Of a stretch of 5,485 nucleotides of DNA, positions 1-5,485 are shown one piece after another. This DNA is from an uncultured Chloroflexota bacterium (lineage in GTDB: Bacteria; Chloroflexota; Dehalococcoidia; SM23-28-2; RBG-16-64-32): contig CAJXNA010000144.1 in the NCBI GenBank assembly GCA_913056415.1, positions 1 to 5,485 of the forward strand, read 5' to 3'. Both the position numbers and the translations under genes were made by a program. The stretch's first letter is position 1. Every line of letters starts with the position of its first letter. Under the pieces are notes generated by a model, which was given only the letters and a program-made list of their open reading frames with translations, searched no databases and was not told where the DNA came from.

Positions 1-179
1 GGCGGCTCGTCGTGGGCGCGGTCGAACAGATCGTGCAGCTCCTGGGAGGGGGAGATGTTGAAGTTTTCAGCCTGTAGCGCCGTCTGGAAGGTGGACGACC
101 AAACGTCCGCGTCGGCTAGGACGTAAGCGGTCCTCAGGCTGGTTCTGGTTTCTGTTTCCTGTACTGTTGTAGTCTTCAT
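1..179 (-). CDS. Unidentified protein, N-terminal part only (runs off the window)
   Basis: A minus-strand frame is open from ATG at 179-177 to the window edge, giving 59 full codons (begins MKTTTVQETE, ends FDRAHDEP). I do not recognise the family. The visible part is soluble-looking, with no signal peptide or membrane segment: a Thr/Glu-rich start, then a mixed acidic stretch (LADADVWSSTFQTAL) that looks like folded protein. Third codon positions are mostly G or C from about residue 13 on, like the neighbours, which supports real coding. The start is uncertain. The frame stays open back to a TAA at 353-351, with earlier ATGs at 272 and 254, and the codons between them are also partly G/C-ending. 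No start has a good ribosome binding site; an AGGA lies 14 bases before the ATG at 179. It follows the ATPase gene in the same direction, so it could be a third member of that operon. A competing minus frame (252-67) is shorter and ends in the window. Confidence 0.55.
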   Translation of the reverse strand, partial: MKTTTVQETETRTSLRTAYVLADADVWSSTFQTALQAENFNISPSQELHDLFDRAHDEP

Positions 180-374
180 AGCCGTTAATGGGATCCTGCC
201 CGGCTGGCAGGTGTAGTGCTGTCCAATGTTGAGGACGATTGAAGGGCGCCACATGTTACAGGTGGGGGGCATGGTTTGTGCTTGGTAATGACAGAATTGC
301 GGGGGTTCCTGCTTGTATACGCGTGTGATGACGCCGATTGTGCGCCCGGATTATGGCGGCGCTAACGGGAAAGG

Positions 375-2732
375 CTACAGAAGGCGATGGTCTAGGACGG
401 CGGTTGCAACCGTAGCCTGCGGCTCGTCCATGGGGGGGAGGTGGTAGAGGCGGTGCTGAGGCTCCAGGGCACTGTCTTCAAACCAGCGAAGGATCTGGTC
501 GTCCTTGGAGAAGAGCAGTATCTGGATGCCCCTTTCCTGCGATAGACGGGCCAGGAAGTCTAGGAGACGGGGCAGGCGTTGGCTATCGATATCCACGAAC
601 GGGTCGTCCAAGACCAGGGGGACAGACTCGCCGATAGAGCTCATATGCTGGGCGAGGCCGATGCGCATGAGGACATACATCAGGGCGAGAGTGCCGTGAC
701 TGACGGGCGGGTCGGCTATGGTTCGGTTGATCTCCGGCACATCCAGAGATATCTGTAGAGTGCTGGGATCGACGAAGGCATGGGTGTAGTGTCCCTGGGT
801 GACGAAGTCCACGCCCTGGCTGAGGAATTCGTTAACGCGGGGGGCGAAGTCGCGGTAGACCTCCGTGACGGCCTCCTCGATGGTGTCCTTGGCCAGTTGG
901 GCGGCGGCGCGGGCGCGCTCCAGTTGGCTGACCTCCCGCTGCCAGCGCTCGATCTCTTCCTCGATTTCCGGGTGGGGGCGGTGCTGGGCGAAAGCGTGAT
1001 CGATCTCCGTCCTGCGCTGGGTGTGCCGCAGCTGGGCCTGCTCCCGCTCCTGGCGCAAGGTATCCAGGCGAGCGGCCAGCTCCTCCAGAGTCTGGTCTGA
1101 TTCGCTCTCTTCCAGGTTGGGGTGCGGGGCCAGGAGTCGCTGAAGGTTTCTGACAAGCTGCTGGTGCTGGCGCTCCAGCTCTTGGGGCGAGCGGCCGCGG
1201 AGAAGGGCGCGACGGCGTTTAGTCACCTGCTCCTCGGCGGCTAGGGCGGCCTCGTATTCCCGGCGAAGGTCGCAGGCCTGAAGGAAGGCAGCGATAGAGG
1301 CCTGGATGTCGCTGTGTGCGGGGGTTGAGGCAGTGGTCAGGAGACCCTGGAGCTGACCGTCGATAGCGGTCAGGGCGGCGGCGGTGCGGCTCTCTTCAGC
1401 CTGGAGGCGGGCCAGGTTGTCCAGGGCGGGACGAAGGGTCAGGAAGCGGCGGTGTTTTTCTAGGAGGAGAACAGCCTCTGCGGAGGTCGTGGCGGGGGGT
1501 GGTGGCGAAGCAGGCTCCTGGGCGGGCGCGGCCTGTCGACGGAGGATGAGACGTATGAGCCTGCGCACCAGGGCGGCGAGAGCGCGGCCGATGGCGCGGG
1601 CCCCGGCCAAGAGGGCGGCAGGCGGGCGGCGGCCGGGGGTAGGGGGCGTATAGGCCAGCCGTTCCAGAGCTTGGAGCTGGTCCGGCGAGAGGGAGCCCAC
1701 CTCCGCCTGAAGAGTGGGGTACTGGCGGCGGGTCTCCTCGTCTAGGGCGGCGCCGGCCTCAGCCAGCTCGGTCTGGAGACGCTGGAGGGCGTCGGTGGTG
1801 GTGTGGCGGCGGCCGCTGAGGTCTTGGATCTCGTCGCGGAGATGGGTGGGGACGGTGGCGTAGGGCTTTAACTCCTCCTGACGGGCCTGGCTGCGGCTGA
1901 GGGCCTGGTCGGCGTCTCGCAGGTCCTGGAGGCGGCCTGCCAGGTCGACGGTCTGAGAACGGGTCAGAAGGACGTCTGTGCGGGCGATCTCGCCTTGGAG
2001 TTCAGCGAGACGGCTCTGGAAGCGGTCGACCTCAGCTGCTTTGTCCGCGAGGGTCTGGCGGGCCTGGTCCAGCGCCTGGAGCTGCTGTCGAGCGGCCCGT
2101 AGGTGCTCGCGGGCGCGGGGTAGCGCCTTGGTGCGTGCCTGGTCGGTTTTACCAATTTGCTTGTCGACGAAGTCGTCGAGACGCTGGATGGCGTTAGCGG
2201 CGGAAACGTCGCGACGGGCGGAGTCGGCCAAGGCGGCGATAGCATCGCCGATCTCGCGGGGGGCGTCGCGGGAGACCTCGAATATCTCGCCCTGGGAGAT
2301 GAAGGCGCAGCTCTGGAAGACGGCGCGGCTCATTCCCAGGTGGCGGCGGGCGAAGGGGAGGTTGCCGTGGCGGCCGCGTCCGAACTCAGGAGCGATGTCC
2401 TGGCCTGTAGTGAGGTCAACGAGCTGAGTGGGGATGTCGGCCGTGATGAAGTCGCGGCGTACCTGGAAGCGGCGACCGTTATTCAGCTCGTATTCCAGGA
2501 GGCCGCGGTAATCGGGACCGGTCCAGGGGCGGAAGCGTTCGTAGCGGGCGGTCTCGTCGGGGCGGGCGCGGTCGTGGTCGTAGAAGCCGTAGAGGAGAGC
2601 AAGGATGGCCTGCTGGAGGGTGGACTTGCCAGCCTCGTTGAGGCCGTGGAAGAGGTTGAGGCCGGGGGCCAGGTCGGTCTGGAAGGATCGCAGACAGCCG
2701 AAGCTGGCGAGATCGATGCGGCGCAGCCTCAC
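375..2732 (-). CDS. SbcC/Rad50/YhaN-like SMC-type ATPase, DNA end processing
   Basis: This 785-residue protein is the ATPase partner of the nuclease encoded just upstream. Such proteins use ATP to open and close Mre11-type nucleases on DNA ends. Seen in order: an N-terminal ABC half with Walker A GLNEAGKST (30-38) and a Q-loop in FISQGEIF (Q147); a long charged, heptad-like coiled-coil region about 175-350; a basic hydrophobic and Pro/Ala-rich middle (about 362-416); a second coiled-coil arm about 425-620; then the C-terminal ABC half with signature-like VSHGT (677-681), Walker B VPLVLDD (704-710) and D-loop FVDID. The only cysteines are C13, C142 and C487, so there is no CXXC zinc hook. The usual switch His is replaced in LLFSKDD (K743). 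It is much shorter than typical SbcC (about 1,000 residues). It starts with GTG inside the nuclease stop (GTGA), with GGGAGG 10 bases upstream (2743-2748), so coupled translation is likely. LNEAGKST and the missing hook favour the YhaN side of the family. Confidence 0.9.
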   Translation of the reverse strand: MRLRRIDLASFGCLRSFQTDLAPGLNLFHGLNEAGKSTLQQAILALLYGFYDHDRARPDETARYERFRPWTGPDYRGLLEYELNNGRRFQVRRDFITADIPTQLVDLTTGQDIAPEFGRGRHGNLPFARRHLGMSRAVFQSCAFISQGEIFEVSRDAPREIGDAIAALADSARRDVSAANAIQRLDDFVDKQIGKTDQARTKALPRAREHLRAARQQLQALDQARQTLADKAAEVDRFQSRLAELQGEIARTDVLLTRSQTVDLAGRLQDLRDADQALSRSQARQEELKPYATVPTHLRDEIQDLSGRRHTTTDALQRLQTELAEAGAALDEETRRQYPTLQAEVGSLSPDQLQALERLAYTPPTPGRRPPAALLAGARAIGRALAALVRRLIRLILRRQAAPAQEPASPPPPATTSAEAVLLLEKHRRFLTLRPALDNLARLQAEESRTAAALTAIDGQLQGLLTTASTPAHSDIQASIAAFLQACDLRREYEAALAAEEQVTKRRRALLRGRSPQELERQHQQLVRNLQRLLAPHPNLEESESDQTLEELAARLDTLRQEREQAQLRHTQRRTEIDHAFAQHRPHPEIEEEIERWQREVSQLERARAAAQLAKDTIEEAVTEVYRDFAPRVNEFLSQGVDFVTQGHYTHAFVDPSTLQISLDVPEINRTIADPPVSHGTLALMYVLMRIGLAQHMSSIGESVPLVLDDPFVDIDSQRLPRLLDFLARLSQERGIQILLFSKDDQILRWFEDSALEPQHRLYHLPPMDEPQATVATAVLDHRLL

Positions 2733-3862
2733 CGCGGCCTGACCTCCCGCTTGTCGAAGGCGCGGAGGCCGTAGACGAGGGCAGTCTCAGCGGACTCCAG
2801 CTCGGAACCGCTGAGTGATTCCATCTTGCGGCGTAGCAGCCGGACGAAGGTGCCTTTCGTAGTGGACTCCTCAGCCAGTTCGTCGTAGTCGTAGGCTGGG
2901 TAGGTTGAGTCCACGATATCCAGGAAGGCGAAGCGCTCCGCGCAGGCGTTGAGGAGGCCGGCGCGGTCAAAGTCGACCTCGGGCTGGAGCTGGCCCTGGA
3001 GGATGATGCGGGCGATGAGTGATGCAGCAGCTCCCTCTTCGCTGGAGGCGAAGGACTCGATGGCGGCGCGGATCTCGTCTGAAGTAAGGATTGACGAGAC
3101 GTCCGAGTGAAAGGTGCGGTAGTTGATGCGGTTAAAGGGGAGGAGTTGAGGGCTGATGGCATCCTGGGAGACGCGTACGAGGAGGACGAAGTGGTCGCCC
3201 TCCTCGTCAAAGCCTAAGGGTTCGGGGGTGCCTGGGTAGGCGAAGGTGGGGTCATCACGGGGTGAGAGGCGGGCCTGGTGATAGTGGCCCAGGAGGGCGA
3301 AGTGGGCGCCGGTAGCGCCGATGTCAGTAGGCTGGAAGGGGGCGTGGGCGGGCTTGCCCTCGGGGACGGCGTGGGCGTCGGAGCCGTGAAACAGGAGGAG
3401 GTGGCGGCCGGGCCCGGATACGTGGAAGCCTTTGAGGAGGTTGTCGCGCATGGCGGGGCCGTTGTGGCCGGCGCCCCAGAGGGTGAGCTGATCGCTCAGG
3501 GGGACGGGCTGGAAAGCGGGTTCGCTGAAGATGGTGACGTTGGGGGGCCATTCTATCTGGCGGTAGAGGGACTCCGGGACGTAGGGGTCGTGGTTGCCGG
3601 GGGCGATGAAGGCGGGGATGGGGGCCAGGCGCTCCAATTGCTGCCTGAGGAAGTGGCCGGTGTCCAGAGTGGAGCGCTCATGCTCGTAGAGGTCACCGCC
3701 AATGGTAACGGCGTCGACCTTTTGTTCGAGGGCGAGATCGATGAAGCGGCGGAGGGCGTCGCGGAGCTCCTGGCGGCGGTTGTTGGCGATGTCAGTCTTC
3801 ATGCCGCTACCGCCGAAAGTACGGTCTAGGTGGACGTCCGCGGTGTGGAGTATGGTGGGCAA
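2729..3862 (-). CDS. SbcD/Mre11/YhaO-like metallophosphoesterase, DNA repair nuclease
   Basis: This 377-residue calcineurin-like phosphoesterase is probably a Mn-dependent DNA nuclease working with the ATPase encoded next to it. All five phosphoesterase motifs are present: HTADVHLD (D9, H11), GGDLYE (D57), GNHDPY (N90, H91, D92), LLFHGSDAH (H159) and LGHYHQAR (H193, H195). YPGTPEPLGFDEEG (209-222), conserved in YhaO/SbcD-type proteins, follows the core. The C-terminal ~140 residues would be the capping and ATPase-binding part. The start is TTG at 3862-3860. An in-frame TAG lies 18 bases upstream, and the first internal Met (residue 21) would remove D9 and H11, so TTG is the only sensible start. 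Only a weak ATAGG lies 7 bases before it, so translation is probably modest. The stop overlaps the ATPase GTG by four bases. Two tandem promoter candidates lie 40-120 bases upstream. The family assignment is firm; the exact substrate (double-strand ends, hairpins, phage DNA) is not readable from sequence. Confidence 0.93.
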   Translation of the reverse strand: MPTILHTADVHLDRTFGGSGMKTDIANNRRQELRDALRRFIDLALEQKVDAVTIGGDLYEHERSTLDTGHFLRQQLERLAPIPAFIAPGNHDPYVPESLYRQIEWPPNVTIFSEPAFQPVPLSDQLTLWGAGHNGPAMRDNLLKGFHVSGPGRHLLLFHGSDAHAVPEGKPAHAPFQPTDIGATGAHFALLGHYHQARLSPRDDPTFAYPGTPEPLGFDEEGDHFVLLVRVSQDAISPQLLPFNRINYRTFHSDVSSILTSDEIRAAIESFASSEEGAAASLIARIILQGQLQPEVDFDRAGLLNACAERFAFLDIVDSTYPAYDYDELAEESTTKGTFVRLLRRKMESLSGSELESAETALVYGLRAFDKREVRPR

Positions 3863-3902
3863 GGGATGGCCTATCTGCTAAAGGGAATTCTCACCTTCCC
3901 CA

Positions 3903-3930
3903 ATTTTAGCTGTTGAGTGAGGGATGTCAA
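3903..3930 (-). promoter_or_regulatory. Sigma-70-type promoter, proximal, for the nuclease-ATPase operon
   Basis: On the minus strand, -35 TTGACA (3930-3925) is a perfect consensus match. After a 16-base spacer comes -10 TAAAAT (3908-3903), five of six. Transcription would start near 3896, giving a leader of about 34 bases before the TTG start. This is the best-scoring promoter-like sequence in the window by eye. It is a prediction from consensus only. Confidence 0.6.
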
Positions 3931-3982
3931 CCGGACGTTATCGCCGTTCCAAGTTTAGGCGATCTGCTCTAGCTGTCAACCG
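3925..3982. repeat. Nine-base direct repeat containing both minus-strand -35 boxes
   Basis: TGTCAACCG occurs at 3925-3933 and again at 3974-3982, 49 bases apart. Each copy contains one minus-strand -35 hexamer plus the same three bases upstream of it. The shared flanks go beyond what a -35 box alone needs, which suggests either a repeated regulator half-site or a local promoter duplication. Confidence 0.5.
3952..3979 (-). promoter_or_regulatory. Second, distal promoter candidate for the nuclease-ATPase operon
   Basis: On the minus strand, -35 TTGACA (3979-3974), a 16-base spacer and -10 TAAACT (3957-3952, four of six) repeat the layout of the proximal promoter exactly 49 bases upstream. Its -35 is the left arm of the inverted repeat at 3973-3992, so it could be blocked or controlled by whatever binds there. 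The leader would be about 80 bases. Confidence 0.45.
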
Positions 3983-3992
3983 TCGTTGACAG
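3973..3992. promoter_or_regulatory. Inverted repeat spanning divergent -35 boxes, possible operator
   Basis: CTGTCAAC (3973-3980) and GTTGACAG (3985-3992) are perfect reverse complements separated by CGTC. The arms contain a minus-strand -35 (3979-3974) and the plus-strand -35 (3986-3991). The symmetry fits a dimeric regulator site between the nuclease operon and the hydrolase gene. It could also arise simply because two consensus -35 boxes lie back to back: 6 of the 8 arm bases are the hexamer itself. The repeat is certain; operator function is inference. Confidence 0.5.
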
Positions 3993-4014
3993 GCCGTAGG
4001 CGGCCTGGTACCTT
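3986..4014 (+). promoter_or_regulatory. Promoter candidate for the metallo-beta-lactamase-fold gene
   Basis: A perfect -35 TTGACA (3986-3991), an ideal 17-base spacer and a weak -10 TACCTT (4009-4014, three of six) lie upstream of the hydrolase gene. Transcription would begin near 4021, about 50 bases before its ATG. The strong -35 with a poor -10 would suit a promoter that needs help or is modest in strength. Confidence 0.45.
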
Positions 4015-4070
4015 GCAGCCGCTTTCATGAGCGAACCGCGAATGCTCCGGCGCCGGCAAGGAGGACAAGC

Positions 4071-4775
4071 ATGGCCTTGGAGGAGATCGTCTCGGGCGTG
4101 TACGGCATCGGGATGGGGTATGTGAACGCGTTCTTCATCGTTGGTGAGGAGGGCCTGACGCTGGTGGACTCGGGCCTCGCGAAGAAGAAGGACACTATCC
4201 TCAGCGCAGTAGCCGGCGCGGGCAGACAGCCGGCGGACCTCAGGCACATCCTGATCACTCACCACCACATAGACCACATAGGCAGCCTGGCCGCCCTGAA
4301 GGAAGCCACCGGGGCCAAGTGCTACGTTCACCCCGCGGACAGCCCGATCGTGCGCGGGGAGGAGCCGCAGCCGGGGCCGAACCCGGGAAGCCTGCTGGGC
4401 AAGCTGGCCGGGCCGCTGCTGTCACGCATGTCACCACCGGCGCCGCCCGCCGACGTGGATGTGGAGGTGGGGGACGGGGAGGAGCTTCCCCTTGCGGGCG
4501 GTATCAAGGCGGTGCACACGCCCGGTCACACGCCGGGGCACCTGTCATTCCTGTTGCCCTCGAAGAACGTGCTGTTCGTGGGGGACGCCGCGGCCAACAT
4601 GCTACGGTTGGGCCTGCCCATCGGTATGTTCACCGCCGACCGTGAGCAGGCGAAGGAGAGCATCGGCAAGCTGGCGGCGCTGGAGTTTGATGTCGCCTGT
4701 TTCGGGCATGGGCGCGTGCTGAAGGGTGAGGCGAACCTGAGGTTCCGGCGTCTGGCGGAGAAGCTGGCGCGCTAG
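4071..4775 (+). CDS. Metallo-beta-lactamase-fold hydrolase
   Basis: This 234-residue cytoplasmic enzyme carries the full metal-binding set of the metallo-beta-lactamase superfamily. HHHIDH (64-69) provides H64, H66, D68 and H69. HTPGHTPGH (149-157) provides the next ligand, most likely H153. VGD (170-172) gives the bridging D172, and FGHG (211-214) gives H213. The N-terminal strand pair ending in LVDSG (31-35) is also typical. A Pro/Gly-rich insert at about 97-128 probably forms a loop over the active site. The set of ligands resembles the glyoxalase II-like, two-metal general hydrolase group. The substrate cannot be told from the sequence, and nothing marks it as an antibiotic-degrading lactamase (no signal peptide). 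The start is well supported: GGAGG (4060-4064) lies six bases before ATG. It is transcribed away from the nuclease operon from the shared control region and ends tail-to-tail with the next gene. Confidence 0.92.
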   Translation: MALEEIVSGVYGIGMGYVNAFFIVGEEGLTLVDSGLAKKKDTILSAVAGAGRQPADLRHILITHHHIDHIGSLAALKEATGAKCYVHPADSPIVRGEEPQPGPNPGSLLGKLAGPLLSRMSPPAPPADVDVEVGDGEELPLAGGIKAVHTPGHTPGHLSFLLPSKNVLFVGDAAANMLRLGLPIGMFTADREQAKESIGKLAALEFDVACFGHGRVLKGEANLRFRRLAEKLAR

Positions 4776-5377
4776 GGCACGCCGTCGATCTGCGCTTCGC
4801 CCTCCACAAGCGTGGGAGTGTAGGTATGGCTCAGTTCGATATTCTCCAGCGCCTCGTCCACGGCGTCCTCAACCTGACCTTCGACGATATCGACGATGAA
4901 GCCGGGGACGTTGCCGATCTCGATGTCGTCGATCTGGGCTACCGGTGTGTCGCCGGTGAGGTCCACAGTGCCCGTCACCTTTACCTCGGTGTCCAGTCCC
5001 AGGATGGCTTCAAGCTTGGCTGTGGCCACACCGAAGCCGTCGTGAATGCATATGCGGACGTCCACGAAGTCGACGTCCGTCTCGTCCCTGAAGTACTGAT
5101 CGGCGCGAGAGGTCACCTCGCTCTCGTCGAAGCTCGCGGATGATGGTGACGCGCCGTCCAATACGGCGTCGAAGCCATCCCACTTCTGCTGGAACCCGTC
5201 GGCGTTGGCGGCGTTGATGGTGATGGGGCCGCCGCCAGGCGTACAGGGGCCGGGGCCGCCGCTGAAGGCGAGGATTACGTTGACGCCGACGAATATGACG
5301 GCAGCGATGAGTATAACGATGATGGCGGTGATAGCGATGCCTAAGGGGGACGGCCCGAAGAAGCTCAAGAAACCCAT
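4772..5377 (-). CDS. Membrane-anchored extracytoplasmic protein, function unknown
   Basis: This 201-residue protein has one strong hydrophobic segment (about 12-38, Ile/Val/Ala-rich). A Gly/Pro-rich linker containing C45 follows (SGGPGPCTPGGG, 39-50), then an acidic domain of about 150 residues. The short N-terminus has no positive residues, so orientation is not certain, but an outside-facing domain is likeliest. The domain has a helix-like stretch (84-97), alternating strand-like segments (104-141) and an acidic helix-like stretch (162-181). This layout recalls small lipid-binding-type folds such as DUF2993/YceB, but that is only an impression from pattern. C110 could pair with C45. The ATG start is supported by GGGAGG (5383-5388) five bases upstream and by a promoter candidate at 5419-5448. 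It converges on the hydrolase gene, sharing four bases. It could also be a lineage-specific family with no named function. Confidence 0.85.
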   Translation of the reverse strand: MGFLSFFGPSPLGIAITAIIVILIAAVIFVGVNVILAFSGGPGPCTPGGGPITINAANADGFQQKWDGFDAVLDGASPSSASFDESEVTSRADQYFRDETDVDFVDVRICIHDGFGVATAKLEAILGLDTEVKVTGTVDLTGDTPVAQIDDIEIGNVPGFIVDIVEGQVEDAVDEALENIELSHTYTPTLVEGEAQIDGVP

Positions 5378-5418
5378 AGCGTCCTCCCGAACCGAGGTAG
5401 CGTACGCGTGGTTACGCT

Positions 5419-5448
5419 AGTCTATTCGGCGCGCGGCAGAGGTGTCAA
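5419..5448 (-). promoter_or_regulatory. Promoter candidate for the membrane-anchored protein gene
   Basis: On the minus strand, a perfect -35 TTGACA (5448-5443), an 18-base spacer and -10 TAGACT (5424-5419, four of six) give a start near 5412 and a leader of about 35 bases before the ATG at 5377. The gene therefore looks like its own transcription unit. This is a consensus match by eye only. Confidence 0.5.
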
Positions 5449-5452
5449 GCGA

Positions 5453-5474
5453 CGGGCTGGCTTAGCAGCGCCCG
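5453..5474. other. Small hairpin at the window edge
   Basis: CGGGC (5453-5457) pairs with GCCCG (5470-5474). Inside, GCT (5460-5462) pairs with AGC (5467-5469) around a four-base loop, leaving a two-base bulge at 5458-5459. No T-run follows on either strand, so it is not a standard terminator. It may be part of a neighbouring gene outside the window. Confidence 0.3.
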
Positions 5475-5485
5475 CTTGCGCTCCT

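Noticed and set aside
67..252. Minus-strand open frame of 61 codons beginning at a GTG
   Set aside because: No ribosome binding site and a compositionally odd Asn/Arg-rich product. The overlapping frame that continues to the window edge has better codon use. I cannot fully exclude it.
300..325. TATACA on the minus strand as a -10 box for the partial gene
   Set aside because: No recognisable -35 lies 16-18 bases upstream.
339..366. GCGCC...GGCGC inverted repeat just after the ATPase gene, considered as a terminator
   Set aside because: Only five pairs with a long loop and no T-run, so it does not look like an intrinsic terminator.
2157..2774. Plus-strand open frame of 205 codons, antisense to the ATPase and nuclease junction
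   Set aside because: It is low-complexity in Gly, Val, Glu and Ala, has no ribosome binding site, and is the mirror of a gene with clear motifs. It comes from G/C-rich third positions.
3278..3829. Plus-strand open frame of 183 codons, antisense to the nuclease gene
   Set aside because: Gly/Val/Glu-rich mirror composition, with the full phosphoesterase motif set on the other strand.
5455..5480. CTGCTAA on the minus strand resembling a tRNA-Ser (GCT) anticodon loop
   Set aside because: The flanking bases do not pair as a five-base anticodon stem (G opposite G at the loop), and no T-arm or acceptor stem can be drawn.
5445..5485. Possible C-terminus of an upstream minus-strand gene (ending ERKRALLSQPVA, then TGA)
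   Set aside because: Mostly G/C-ending codons make it plausible, but thirteen codons are too few to support a gene, and the stop would sit inside the -35 box.

Overview
The window is high-GC bacterial chromosomal DNA with four complete protein-coding genes and one partial one. It contains no rRNA, tRNA, CRISPR array or insertion sequence that I can see. The organism cannot be named from this much sequence. The G/C-rich third positions, strong -35 hexamers (TTGACA) and purine-rich Shine-Dalgarno sites fit a free-living high-GC bacterium. The style of the small anchored protein made me think of Chloroflexota (Dehalococcoidia-like), but that is an impression only.

Left and centre (1-3862, minus strand): a two-gene Mre11/Rad50-type cassette. 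It encodes a YhaO/SbcD-like metallophosphoesterase (3862-2729), followed by a compact SbcC/Rad50/YhaN-like SMC-type ATPase (2732-375) whose GTG start overlaps the nuclease stop by four bases. The pair should form an ATP-gated nuclease complex for processing DNA ends. The ATPase is short, has no CXXC zinc hook, and has Lys where the H-loop His usually sits. After a 195-bp gap, a further minus-strand reading frame starts (ATG at 179, or possibly earlier) and leaves the window. I do not recognise it.

Divergent control region (3863-4070): this region fires both ways. Two tandem minus-strand promoter candidates face the nuclease gene. One plus-strand candidate faces the hydrolase gene. The upstream minus promoter and the plus promoter have their -35 boxes back to back inside a perfect 8+8 bp inverted repeat, so one regulator could control both transcription units.

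Right (4071-5485): a plus-strand metallo-beta-lactamase-fold hydrolase (4071-4775) converges on a minus-strand, N-terminally anchored extracytoplasmic protein (5377-4772). Their stop codons share the same CTAG. The anchored-protein gene has its own promoter candidate (-35 TTGACA, 18-bp spacer) and a good ribosome binding site. The last ~40 bases hold a small hairpin and no gene I can support.

No stretch longer than 300 bases lacks a gene. The most noteworthy items are the hook-less Rad50 with its altered H-loop, the palindromic divergent promoter, and the unidentified downstream gene that might belong to the nuclease operon.
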